From an uncultured Nostocoides sp. (GTDB lineage: Bacteria > Actinomycetota > Actinomycetes > Actinomycetales > Dermatophilaceae), in contig CALMQX010000041.1 of NCBI GenBank assembly GCA_937873315.1, forward strand, positions 1-64,000: a DNA stretch of 64,000 nucleotides, written 5' to 3'. The notes below the pieces were generated by a model. The model did no database searches and was not told where the DNA came from. It was given only the letters and a program-made list of their open reading frames with translations. Made by a program: the position numbers and the translations under genes. Below, one piece after another: positions 1 to 7,628 of this stretch. How positions within the stretch are numbered: position 1 is the first letter of the stretch; every line of letters begins with the position of its first letter.

Positions 1-193
1 GTGGGTGCTGTGGACCGACTACTTCAAGGCCCCGCACTTCGAGAAGTACCCGCAGTTGCACACTCTGGTCAATGAGGCCACTAAGTTGGCTGGCGCAGCC
101 GGCACCAAGGGTGCCTTCGATGTCGCCAAGGCCGATGAGCTGCTCGCCAAGATCGACGAGATTGCCGCGATCTTCTGGGAGACCAAGGCCTAA
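1..193 (+). CDS. C-terminal fragment of an unidentified protein
   Basis: The reading frame is open from the left edge and closes with TAA at 191-193, so only the last 63 or so residues of a longer protein are present. The visible part is soluble and mostly helical, with an aromatic stretch at its start (W, L, W, T, D, Y, F) and an amphipathic, Ala/Lys-rich end finishing FWETKA. I do not recognise the family. The stop overlaps the stop of the convergent manA gene by about 4 bases, so the two genes share no intergenic terminator. Confidence 0.6.
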   Translation, partial: WVLWTDYFKAPHFEKYPQLHTLVNEATKLAGAAGTKGAFDVAKADELLAKIDEIAAIFWETKA

Positions 194-1362
194 ATCGGGG
201 CCGATACGACGTAGAGCTCTCCTGTCCCGCGGGCCGTCACCACTCCCGTGTCCGCGGGCAGGAAGGCCGACTCCGTCCCCTTAAGGACCACGCGCTCACC
301 GCCTGCGGTGACGCTGACTTCTCCGCGCAGACAGAACGCAATGCGCGGACCCTGAACTGCGCCCGGGAGGATGCGCTCCTCATCGGCCCTGACCCGGTGC
401 AACCGGAAGCGGTCGGAGGTCGTCTCAAAGGTCTCGATCCCCGGCTCCAGGTGAAGGGGTCGGCCGATGACGCCATCGGCCGAGGTATCCACGATCTCGA
501 GCAACTCCTTGACATTGACCGTCTTGCCGGTCAACCCCGCCCGAACGACATTATCGGAGTTGGCCAGTACCTCGACGCCAAGCCCGCGCACGTATGAATG
601 CAGCACCCCGGCAGGCACATCGATGAACTCGCCCGGATGCAGCACCCGATGGTTCATCAGCAGCAGCACCACCACGCCGATATCGTCCGGGTGCTCCTCA
701 GCGATCCGCACCACGGCCGCGCTCAGTTCCCCCTCCGGATCGTCGCGCCCCTCGGCCATCACACAGGCCGCCACGACATCACGCACCAAGGCCACTCGAG
801 CCGTTTCCGGCGTATGCAGGATCCCCGCGAGCAGCGCATGAAGCGGATCGGGAGCCTGAAGTGCGCGGTCCAGCAACTCGACCAATGCGCGGACCCCCAG
901 TCCACGAAATGTCCCGGCCACCTGCTCGATCGAGCGCATGCCGACGAAGACCTCGAAGGCACTCACGGCCACCAGCAATTCAGGCTTGGCCCAGTCATCG
1001 ACATAAACCTGCGATCCCGTGACGCGGCGGACCTGGACGGCACGTTCCGCGCTCGGGTGCACTTGGATGGAGATCGCGTGATTGGGCGCCAACACCTTGA
1101 GCAGGAAGGGCAGCCGCGGGCCGTACGCGGCCACAGTTTGGGGGCCAAGTTCGCGCTCGGGGTTCGCGGCGATCAGACTCGCCAGATCGGCATACCCACC
1201 CCGGTCCACCCCGCTGGGGCCCTCCTCATGGGCGCCCATCCAGAGCTCAGACTCGGGCTGCACCGTGGGAATGGTCCTCCCCTGCAAGCTCGCGATGGAC
1301 ACATGACTCCCCCAGGCATCCTCGAACACCACCGGTTCCAGGCGGTCCACTACTCGTCGCAC
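190..1362 (-). CDS. manA: mannose-6-phosphate isomerase, class I
   Basis: This enzyme interconverts fructose-6-phosphate and mannose-6-phosphate in the cytoplasm and feeds GDP-mannose synthesis for glycoconjugates. The 390-residue length fits type I ManA. A WGSH-like start near residue 17, the ELWMGAH segment at about 39-45 and the zinc-site segment LPFLLKVLAPNHAISIQVHP at about 84-103 are characteristic. The GTG at 1362 is used; a second GTG four codons in is possible. It lies 44 bases downstream of the HD-domain gene pair on the same strand and could be co-transcribed, although no functional link is evident. Confidence 0.93.
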   Translation of the reverse strand: MRRVVDRLEPVVFEDAWGSHVSIASLQGRTIPTVQPESELWMGAHEEGPSGVDRGGYADLASLIAANPERELGPQTVAAYGPRLPFLLKVLAPNHAISIQVHPSAERAVQVRRVTGSQVYVDDWAKPELLVAVSAFEVFVGMRSIEQVAGTFRGLGVRALVELLDRALQAPDPLHALLAGILHTPETARVALVRDVVAACVMAEGRDDPEGELSAAVVRIAEEHPDDIGVVVLLLMNHRVLHPGEFIDVPAGVLHSYVRGLGVEVLANSDNVVRAGLTGKTVNVKELLEIVDTSADGVIGRPLHLEPGIETFETTSDRFRLHRVRADEERILPGAVQGPRIAFCLRGEVSVTAGGERVVLKGTESAFLPADTGVVTARGTGELYVVSAPI

Positions 1363-1406
1363 TCCTCTCCTGCCGTGGCAGGTGGTCTCCAGGTCAGGTA
1401 GGCAGG

Positions 1407-2747
1407 TTACCTGTCGAAATGTAGCTCGCGTGGACTGCTCGCCGACTCCACGACTTCAGCGAGAGCTTCGACCACGTCCGGGTCGTACTCGTACCCCAGT
1501 CCGAGGCTGAGCCGCTCGAGCGCTGATGCCTTGGACTCAGGCGTGACATGACCCCCGGTCAGGTCGTCGAAGGCATTGGCCACCTTGATGATCCGGCTCT
1601 CGATCGGTACTGGCACGTCGTCTTCTCGGACCAGACGGTAGGGCACCGCCTGCAATTCGATGTACCGGGCGACCTGCTCCAATACCTCGGTGCTGCGCAC
1701 GATGGCAGCCCCGTCAGCGGCGATCTGAGCCTGGTCGGCCGGAGCAGCACTGGTGGTGGCGCCGCCGGGGATTGGTTCGCGCAGGGCGATTTGGCCGAGA
1801 TCGTGTAGCAGCGCGGCGAACTCAAGATTGGGGATACTCCGCTCGGCCATGCCGAGCCGTCGCCCGATCCTGACCGACAGGGCCGCAACCCGTTGGGCAT
1901 GGTCAACCGGGGTGTACCTTCCCCGCTCGGTCATCCGAGAGAGCGTGGAGATGATCTCTCGATAGGTCGTGCGGTTCGCGGCATACCGGCGGACAGCCAC
2001 ATAGGTCAGGGCGACCGGGAAGAGCGTGAAGGGCAGCGTGGCCAGCCCCAGAACCGGCTGCATCAAGGCGGTGAAGGGTCCCGCGACGACGACGGCAGCA
2101 GTCAGGGGGAGAGCCTCACCCAACTCGTCAAGGAGTGCCGGTCCCAGTCGGGTACCCAGGCGCTCGGCGCGAAGCAAACCGCTGAGGGCGACCTCCGCGC
2201 TCACCGCGGTGAAGCCCACCAGCACCATGAGACTCGCCACCACGAACAGCGGGATGGCGGGGTCCTCGGACATCTGCGCGATCGAATGTCCAGCGAACGG
2301 TTGCCAACGATGTGCAGCCCAAGCCGCAATAGCAACGCCGATCGTTCGGGCGGCGACCTGAGCTAGGCCGACCTGGAGGCCCGAAAGCCACCGAACGAGG
2401 GCACCCATACCAAGTCCCGCGACAACCACCAGCACGATGAAGGCCGGGCGCACGGCGAAGTCAGGCTCGGCATACACGTGATAGGTGAAGGCCAGTGCGA
2501 GCGCCGAGGCCGAGGCGATCGGCGCGACATTTCGCCCACCTGGCATCCGAACTCTGGCCAGCTCACCGATCACCAGGGCAATCAGATACACCGTGACGAG
2601 GCGACCGTGCACTCCCAAGTCGGCGCTCAGCGATGGTGACTCCACGGCGGTCGCCCAGATGAGCGCGAGGAGTCCCGCGGACAGCAACACCCAGCGCCAG
2701 GCGAACCGCTGGGGCGCCCGCTGCGTGGTGGTCGTCGTCACGCTCAC
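1407..2747 (-). CDS. membrane protein with C-terminal HD-type phosphohydrolase domain
   Basis: The 446-residue protein has about eight hydrophobic segments in residues 15-260, followed by a cytoplasmic HD domain (about residues 275-430) with an early His (VDHAQRV) and the HD pair in AALLHDLGQIAL. It resembles the HD-GYP branch but lacks the GYP signature, so cyclic-di-GMP hydrolysis is not assured; nucleotide or signal hydrolysis is an inference. The ATG overlaps the stop of the upstream paralogue by 4 bases, which implies translational coupling. The two proteins share the same layout and look like an ancient tandem duplication, perhaps acting as a heteromer. Confidence 0.75.
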   Translation of the reverse strand: MSVTTTTTQRAPQRFAWRWVLLSAGLLALIWATAVESPSLSADLGVHGRLVTVYLIALVIGELARVRMPGGRNVAPIASASALALAFTYHVYAEPDFAVRPAFIVLVVVAGLGMGALVRWLSGLQVGLAQVAARTIGVAIAAWAAHRWQPFAGHSIAQMSEDPAIPLFVVASLMVLVGFTAVSAEVALSGLLRAERLGTRLGPALLDELGEALPLTAAVVVAGPFTALMQPVLGLATLPFTLFPVALTYVAVRRYAANRTTYREIISTLSRMTERGRYTPVDHAQRVAALSVRIGRRLGMAERSIPNLEFAALLHDLGQIALREPIPGGATTSAAPADQAQIAADGAAIVRSTEVLEQVARYIELQAVPYRLVREDDVPVPIESRIIKVANAFDDLTGGHVTPESKASALERLSLGLGYEYDPDVVEALAEVVESASSPRELHFDR

Positions 2748-4075
2748 GCCGGGTTCACCTCGCGACGCGTCAGCGCTAGGGCTAGTGCATCAACCACCCG
2801 TTCCTGACCGGGCCGAGGGATAGCTCGCAGCAAGGCGATGGCCGCCCCCTCGGTGATCGGTGCAGCACCGTCGGCCCCCACCTGGGTCAGGAGGTCAAAG
2901 TGATCCGCCACCCCAACGATATGTGCCGCGAGCGAGAGGTGGCTCGGAACGGTGCCCGGGGCAATCGGCTGGGCAGGCACCCGATGGTGCGCGATGGCAT
3001 CCAGCGATCCGGCAAGGAAGGACAGTCCACCAACGAGTTCCAGACTCCGCCCCGGGTAGGACGCAAACACCTGTTGGTCCTCGGCCGTGAGCTCCTCCCC
3101 CGAAGCGACCTGCCGCACGACTGACGTGGGCAGAGTGACCAGGCCGACATCGTGCAGAGTGGCCGCGGTCTGGATGTCGCTGACTTCCTGCGGGCGGAGC
3201 GCCAGTTCTTCTCCCATCGCGGTCGCTAGGTCCGCGACTCGGCTGCTGTGGCCGGTCAGCCGCGGTGACTTGAGTTCCAGCGCGGCGACCAGGGCATCAA
3301 GTGCCCGCCCTCGGGCCTGCCGCTCTTCAGCATGCTGCAGGTACGCCCAGCGGGCACCGAGGAGGAGCGCAACGATGAAGCCGGCGCTGGCGGGACCTAA
3401 GCCGACCGGGCGCCAAAGCATCACAAGCAAGAAGGCGATTCCGCCAAATCCGATGTAGACCGGCACGGTACTCGTAAAGAGTCGGCCGACGCTCAGTCGC
3501 ATGGGAATCCCCTGATCAACCCTGACGATGAGCGCGATAAAGACGACATTAGTCACGGCGAGAACGACATTCGCAATCAACAACGGAAAGAAGATCTCCC
3601 GCATGACGGCGCCCGTCCCCTGATCCCTGCCCAGGGATGGGGATCCTCCCGCCAGGATGTAGGTGGTCCCCGACACCAGCCCCAGGGTCGAACTCATGGT
3701 GATATTGAAGACGCGGGCTTGCATGGGTACCCGTTCGCGCTGCAAACCCGCTAGCAGCGCCCCCACAACCGCTGCGCTGACCGGGCCCAACATCGCCGCA
3801 GCCGCGAGCACGATGATGCTTGAGAACGAGAGGTACACGCGCGCCTGAACGTCATTGCTGCCCAATAACCAGGACAGGGCGGCGAGCAACCCCAGCACCG
3901 CAACGCCGAACCAGCGGGGCGGCCCCGACCAAACCCACGCTGCCCCGGTCGCCAGCAGGCAGGCAACGCTCAGGGCGGCGATCAGCCAGACCGTAGCGTG
4001 GGAGCGAGTGGCTCCCTCGGTCGACGTCACACCGCCCTGAGGGGTGATGCTGTCGGCGCTCAGCCCTTCCACCAA
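2744..4075 (-). CDS. membrane protein with HD-GYP-like phosphohydrolase domain
   Basis: A 443-residue paralogue of the gene that follows it. Roughly seven membrane segments in residues 25-250 precede an HD domain with LTGHSSRVADL, the TLHDVGLVTL metal motif, a second His pair (AIAHHRVP) and a VADHFDLLT block typical of HD-GYP proteins. The GYP triplet itself is not present. The start is uncertain: a TTG at 4075 or the next-codon GTG at 4072, both inside the end of the small secreted-peptide gene, so translation is probably coupled to it. The order peptide gene, paralogue 1, paralogue 2 suggests one transcript. Confidence 0.72.
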   Translation of the reverse strand: MVEGLSADSITPQGGVTSTEGATRSHATVWLIAALSVACLLATGAAWVWSGPPRWFGVAVLGLLAALSWLLGSNDVQARVYLSFSSIIVLAAAAMLGPVSAAVVGALLAGLQRERVPMQARVFNITMSSTLGLVSGTTYILAGGSPSLGRDQGTGAVMREIFFPLLIANVVLAVTNVVFIALIVRVDQGIPMRLSVGRLFTSTVPVYIGFGGIAFLLVMLWRPVGLGPASAGFIVALLLGARWAYLQHAEERQARGRALDALVAALELKSPRLTGHSSRVADLATAMGEELALRPQEVSDIQTAATLHDVGLVTLPTSVVRQVASGEELTAEDQQVFASYPGRSLELVGGLSFLAGSLDAIAHHRVPAQPIAPGTVPSHLSLAAHIVGVADHFDLLTQVGADGAAPITEGAAIALLRAIPRPGQERVVDALALALTRREVNPA

Positions 4076-4179
4076 TAGATGGCGGTGTGCGCGGCAGGTG
4101 CGGCCTGCGCCGTTGCCGGTGCGGCGATAACACCGAAAACGGCGATGCAGAGTGCGACGACGGAGCGGGTCATACGCAT
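4060..4179 (-). CDS. tiny secreted peptide precursor (39 aa)
   Basis: A 39-codon gene starting at an ATG preceded by a purine-rich ribosome site (GAGAGAGG, 8 bases upstream). The product is nearly all signal peptide: MRMTR, a hydrophobic core VVALCIAVFGVIAA, then an AQA cleavage site at residues 24-26. Cleavage would release a 13-residue peptide rich in Ala that ends IYWWKG. Its end overlaps the start of the adjacent membrane HD-domain gene by 16 bases. I know of no described family. An exported signal or a short leader serving mainly for translational coupling are both possible. It is too short for ordinary gene callers. Confidence 0.55.
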   Translation of the reverse strand: MRMTRSVVALCIAVFGVIAAPATAQAAPAAHTAIYWWKG

Positions 4180-4318
4180 GATTGAATCCTCTCTCTCCCC
4201 CGGATTATGGTTGTTTGGCAGGGGTCCGGGTGGTAGCCCATCATCCCACGCCTGGTCATGTGCGACAATCACCGGTGCACAGATGTCGAGCATCATTCAC
4301 CACGGATCGAGGAGACCC

Positions 4319-4393
4319 ATGAGTAAGCGCGCCCGCAAGCGTCGCTCACGCAAGGGCAATAAGGCCAACCACGGCCGCAAGCCCAACGCCTGA
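4319..4393 (+). CDS. 50S ribosomal protein bL37 (24 aa)
   Basis: The product is only 24 residues and extremely basic: MSKRARKRRSRKGNKANHGR followed by KPNA. It matches the actinobacterial ribosomal protein bL37 (also annotated as AURKAIP1/COX24 domain protein) found in mycobacterial 50S structures, whose ends read KANHGKRPN in the forms I remember. A GAGGAG ribosome site sits 5 bases before the ATG. The gene is followed by a very long hairpin shared with the convergent rsrA. The protein binds rRNA in the large subunit. It lies beneath the usual length threshold for gene finding. Confidence 0.88.
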   Translation: MSKRARKRRSRKGNKANHGRKPNA

Positions 4394-4406
4394 GACAGTG
4401 AAGTAG

Positions 4407-4467
4407 CACGTATGCCGCGGGGCCGACACCTGATCATCGATCAGGTGTCGACCCCGCGGCATACGTG
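4407..4467. terminator. 28-bp-arm bidirectional hairpin between bL37 and rsrA
   Basis: Arms 4407-4434 and 4440-4467 pair almost perfectly (one C/A mismatch and one wobble) around a 5-base loop. The stem is GC-rich and serves both converging genes, so a bidirectional terminator is likely despite the absence of a clear T-run. The outer stem carries GTATGCCG and CGGCATAC as an inverted pair, the octamer that is strongly over-represented throughout the window. Confidence 0.75.
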
Positions 4468-4506
4468 TCAGTGGCCTCGCGGTCAAACGGCCAGCGGTCA
4501 AACGGC

Positions 4507-4782
4507 CTAGCGGTCGAACTCCATGCTCACCGCCGTGATCCGGGTCAGGATCGCTATCCGCAGACTTGCCGGAGGCGCCTGCTCCACGCAGGCTCGTCGG
4601 ATGGCGGCCCCGACCGCTTGGTCGAGGTCGTGCTCGTGGAGACACGGCTGACACTCGGCCAGGTGGGCAGCAATTCGGGTGACATCCCCGGGAGCCAGCT
4701 CCCCATCGAGGTACTCATAGATCCGGTGCAAAACCTCGGAGCAGTCGGTGTGACCGTGGTGTGGTTCCTGACTCACGCTCAC
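4507..4782 (-). CDS. rsrA: zinc-binding anti-sigma factor, RsrA/RshA family
   Basis: A 91-residue protein with the ZAS motif H40-x3-C44-x2-C47 (HLAECQPC) and a further Cys14 in the TDCSEVL segment. In the family these ligate zinc, and oxidation to a disulfide releases the partner sigma factor. The protein binds SigR in the cytoplasm and holds it inactive under reducing conditions. Its ATG overlaps the stop of sigR by 4 bases, the coupling normally seen for this pair. The 3' end faces the large hairpin shared with bL37. Confidence 0.92.
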   Translation of the reverse strand: MSVSQEPHHGHTDCSEVLHRIYEYLDGELAPGDVTRIAAHLAECQPCLHEHDLDQAVGAAIRRACVEQAPPASLRIAILTRITAVSMEFDR

Positions 4783-5372
4783 TCACCCCCCGTCGACTCG
4801 GTCGCATAGCCCCGGTCGTGGGCATACTCCGTGAGCAACTCACGCAACTGCCGGCGGCCGCGGTGCAGGCGGGACATGACGGTGCCGATGGGCGTGCCCA
4901 TGATCTCGGCGATCTCCTTGTACGGAAAGCCCTCGACGTCAGCAAGATAAACGGCCAGCCGGAAGTCCTCGGGCAACTCCGCCAACGCGCGCTTGACTTC
5001 ACTATCGGGCAGGTGCTCGAGCGCCTCGACCTCGGCAGACTTCAGGCCCGACGAGGTGTGGGACTCTGCCCGGACCAGTTGGTAGTCCTCGATCTCAGGA
5101 CTGTCCGACTGCTGAGGCTGACGTTGCTTCTTGCGGTACGTATTGATGTAGGTATTGGTGAGGATGCGGTACAGCCATGCCTTGAGGTTCGTCCCATCCT
5201 GGTATTGATGGAAAGCGGCAAAGGCCTTAGCGAAGGTCTCCTGGACGAGATCTTCGGCATCGCTGGGATTGCGGGTCATCCGCATGGCAGCGCCATACAA
5301 CTGATCAAGCATGGGCAGCGCGTCGCGCTCAAAACGGGCGCGTCTCTCAACGGCGGTCTCAGTGGTGGTCAT
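4779..5372 (-). CDS. sigR: ECF sigma factor SigR (SigH) for thiol-oxidative stress
   Basis: A 197-residue ECF sigma factor. Region 2 includes the [14 protein letters not shown] stretch and region 4 the [20 protein letters not shown] and [13 protein letters not shown] segments, closely resembling Streptomyces SigR and mycobacterial SigH. The ATG at 5372 has GGAG 6 bases upstream and begins [11 protein letters not shown]. The frame stays open further upstream, which recalls the longer SigR isoform of Streptomyces, but that would run into the divergent ferritin gene. A likely self-recognised promoter lies at 5469-5496. It directs transcription of thioredoxin, mycothiol and proteostasis genes in relatives. 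Confidence 0.92.
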   Translation of the reverse strand: MTTTETAVERRARFERDALPMLDQLYGAAMRMTRNPSDAEDLVQETFAKAFAAFHQYQDGTNLKAWLYRILTNTYINTYRKKQRQPQQSDSPEIEDYQLVRAESHTSSGLKSAEVEALEHLPDSEVKRALAELPEDFRLAVYLADVEGFPYKEIAEIMGTPIGTVMSRLHRGRRQLRELLTEYAHDRGYATESTGGE

Positions 5373-5468
5373 CGTGCTCCACCCTAGCCCCACCGGGGTG
5401 CGGCGAGCTGCCTCCAGGACAAACACCGATGACCTGCCTTCGGGTAGGGATGGGACCGTGGCAGGGGG

Positions 5469-5496
5469 AACGCCGGGTGCTGGGGGAATCATTCCC
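5469..5496 (-). promoter_or_regulatory. candidate SigR-type autoregulatory promoter for sigR
   Basis: Read on the minus strand, GGGAAT (5491-5496) is followed after 19 bases by GTT (5469-5471). This fits the GGAAT-N18/19-GTT consensus of SigR/SigH promoters and would place the transcript start about 90 bases before the sigR ATG. Self-activation is the known behaviour of the family. The call rests on consensus match only. Confidence 0.6.
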
Positions 5497-5523
5497 GGGT
5501 GCCCGGCCGAGTAGATTTGACGT

Positions 5524-6072
5524 ATGACCGAGACCACTGCTGCCAGTTTTGTCGACTTGCTCCGGACCCAGATCCGCAATGAGTTCACCGCCAGCCAGCA
5601 ATATGTGGCCATCGCGGTGTGGTTCGATGGCGCGGATCTGCCTCGGCTGGCGGCACGTTTCTACAGCCAGTCGGTCGAGGAGCGCAATCACGCCATGATG
5701 ATGGTGCGCTACATGCTCGACCGCGGCTGGGAGGTCCACGTGCCGGGTATCGACGATGTGCGTAACGAGTTCGGCGACCCGGTTGAACCGATCGCGCTCG
5801 CGCTCGCGCAGGAGCGCCGCGTGACCGAGCAATGCGAGACCTTGTTCCGGGCAGCCCGGGACGCGCGCGATGTGCTCTCCGAGCAGTTCATGCTCTGGTT
5901 CCTCAAGGAGCAGGTCGAAGAGGTGGCCTCGATGAATTCGCTGCGCACGATCGCCGACCGAGCGGGCTCGGACTGGTTCCAGATCGAGGAGCACCTCGCC
6001 CGCGAGGCCGCCGGCAACGCCAGTGACAACTCTGCGCCAGAAGTGGCTGGCGGGGCGCTTACCTCGGCCTGA
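5524..6072 (+). CDS. ferritin-like iron storage protein
   Basis: A 182-residue four-helix-bundle ferritin. Ferroxidase-type ligands are visible as E20 in [13 protein letters not shown]53 and H56 in VEERNHAM, and later Glu residues in the [11 protein letters not shown] and FLKEQVEEV helices. It resembles actinobacterial BfrB/ferritin, which oxidises Fe(II) and stores it in a 24-mer shell; the tail after residue 160 is Ala-rich and probably disordered. It is read divergently from sigR, so both may respond to redox or iron stress. Its last 14 bases overlap the convergent hydrolase gene. Confidence 0.9.
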   Translation: MTETTAASFVDLLRTQIRNEFTASQQYVAIAVWFDGADLPRLAARFYSQSVEERNHAMMMVRYMLDRGWEVHVPGIDDVRNEFGDPVEPIALALAQERRVTEQCETLFRAARDARDVLSEQFMLWFLKEQVEEVASMNSLRTIADRAGSDWFQIEEHLAREAAGNASDNSAPEVAGGALTSA

Positions 6073-6691
6073 TCGACGCCCACCACGCCGCGCTCGCTGC
6101 GGCGACGTCGGCCGCGACCCGCTCGAGGCTGTGTGGCCCGGTCACCTCGGTCACGGCGATGTCGACGCCTTGCGCGGCGGCCCGCACCTCGGCCGGGCTA
6201 CCGAATGGGTCGGTACTCCCTTGAATGACCTGAACCGGTATGCCGTGTGCTGCCGGCGAGATGAGCTCATCGGCTCGGCTCGTCCCCGGCTTGCCGGGTG
6301 GATGGAGCGGGAAGGCGACACACAGAACGCCATCCGCGTTGACCTCCTGCGCCGTGCGGCAGGCCACCCTGGCCCCAGCTGAACGACCGGCCACAATCAG
6401 CGGGCGCGGCAGTTCGCCCAGCGTGGCCAGGACCTCCAGCCAGGCTAGGTCGAGCGTCCGTGCCGGGGCGGCGACCCGACGCCCGGCGATGCGCCAGGGC
6501 TGATCCACGAGCACGCTCGCCCAGCCCGCCGCCGCTGCCGCCTCTCGAACCGCCAACAGATCCGCGGTCCACCGCAGGCCCCCGGCGCCATGGCCCAGGA
6601 CGATGCTCCCCCGGGTGCCCGGGCTGCGAGTGACCCCAGCTGGCCCCACGCTGGTGTCCACCAGGGTTGGCCGGCCGGCTACCTGACGCAT
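6059..6691 (-). CDS. alpha/beta hydrolase, KANL3/Tex30-like
   Basis: A 210-residue alpha/beta-hydrolase fold protein. The oxyanion/HG segment VLGHGAGG, the nucleophile elbow AGRSAGARVA, an acid in the STDPFGSP region and a terminal His in TGPHSLE give a complete catalytic triad. The family (Tex30/KANL3-like, dienelactone-hydrolase clan) has no settled substrate. The ATG at 6691 has GGGGAG 8 bases upstream and overlaps the end of the SRAP gene by 13 bases, so the two are likely one transcript. An alternative start upstream would lie inside SRAP coding sequence. Confidence 0.82.
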   Translation of the reverse strand: MRQVAGRPTLVDTSVGPAGVTRSPGTRGSIVLGHGAGGLRWTADLLAVREAAAAAGWASVLVDQPWRIAGRRVAAPARTLDLAWLEVLATLGELPRPLIVAGRSAGARVACRTAQEVNADGVLCVAFPLHPPGKPGTSRADELISPAAHGIPVQVIQGSTDPFGSPAEVRAAAQGVDIAVTEVTGPHSLERVAADVAAASAAWWASIRPR

Positions 6692-7518
6692 CCGATGATC
6701 TCCCCGGTCACGGGGTCGAGCACGCCGATCAGCTCCTCGACAGGCGCCGGGTCCAGCAAGCGTGGACCATTGGCTCGATTGCTGCTCACGGCTCGTGAGA
6801 CCGGATAAGCCGCAAAACGTCCCGGGGCGGCCTCTCCGAGCAGGTCGATGACCTCCTCGGCGCGACGACCGGGGTCCAGCCACCTCGCCCAGTCCGCCCG
6901 CTCGAGCACCAGGGGTTGGCGGTCGTGAATCCGGTCGAGCCCCGGCTCAGCGGCGATCGTGAGGATGGTGAAACTCACCACCCAGGCGAGCGGGTTGTCG
7001 GGGTCGGCCGCGGCCGGGTCCCGCCAGAACTCGTAGAGACCGGCGAAGGCGCACAGTGCTTGGTCGGCTCGGCTGATGAAGAAGGGCTGCTTGCGGGGCG
7101 CGCCCTTGGCATCCACCGCTCTCGGCGAGCGTTGCCATTCATACCAACCGGCTGCGGGCACGAGGCAGCGGCGTGATTCAGCCGCCCGGCGGAAGGCCGG
7201 CTTGGCGAGCACGCTCTCGGCGCGCGCGTTGATCATCCGAGGCGCGCCTCTGGTGTCCTTGGCCCACGACGGCACCAGGCCCCAGGTCAGCAACCGCAAT
7301 TGTCGCTGGGGATCAGCGTCGGGCTCCGCCCGGGGTGCCCGCGTCATCGCGACCGGGGCCTGCTTGGTGGGGGCCAGGTTGTAGTCGGGCGTGCCCGCAG
7401 GTGGTTCCTGCGGTGTGGCCAGGATGCTCCTGGTGGCGTCGCCGGTGCGGTCTGACTCGATCTCTAGGGCAAGGACGAGCTCGTCAGGATTGGCCGTCGC
7501 GGCATACCGCCCACACAT
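6679..7518 (-). CDS. SOS-response-associated peptidase (SRAP/HMCES/YedK)
   Basis: A 279-residue SRAP domain protein. The start is fixed by biology: Met must be removed so that Cys2 (MCGRYA) becomes the N-terminal nucleophile that forms a thiazolidine crosslink with abasic sites in single-stranded DNA. The conserved Asn (NLAPTKQAPV), the WGLVPSWAKD block, INARAES and the late DRIHDRQPLVL His region are all present. The protein shields abasic sites at replication forks. It is divergent from aroA, the arrangement I recall from mycobacteria. Confidence 0.92.
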   Translation of the reverse strand: MCGRYAATANPDELVLALEIESDRTGDATRSILATPQEPPAGTPDYNLAPTKQAPVAMTRAPRAEPDADPQRQLRLLTWGLVPSWAKDTRGAPRMINARAESVLAKPAFRRAAESRRCLVPAAGWYEWQRSPRAVDAKGAPRKQPFFISRADQALCAFAGLYEFWRDPAAADPDNPLAWVVSFTILTIAAEPGLDRIHDRQPLVLERADWARWLDPGRRAEEVIDLLGEAAPGRFAAYPVSRAVSSNRANGPRLLDPAPVEELIGVLDPVTGEIIGCVR

Positions 7519-7628
7519 GCGCCCACCATAGGCGAGCGTGCTGGTCAGGGTGCGCTCAAGGCGTCCAAGCAACTACCGTGGAGTCTCCCGCGGGCATCCG
7601 CCCTCGCTTCCTCGACCCAGGACGGTAG

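Noticed and set aside
1407..4075. Active cyclic-di-GMP phosphodiesterases
   Set aside because: Neither protein keeps the GYP signature, so only an HD-domain call is supported.
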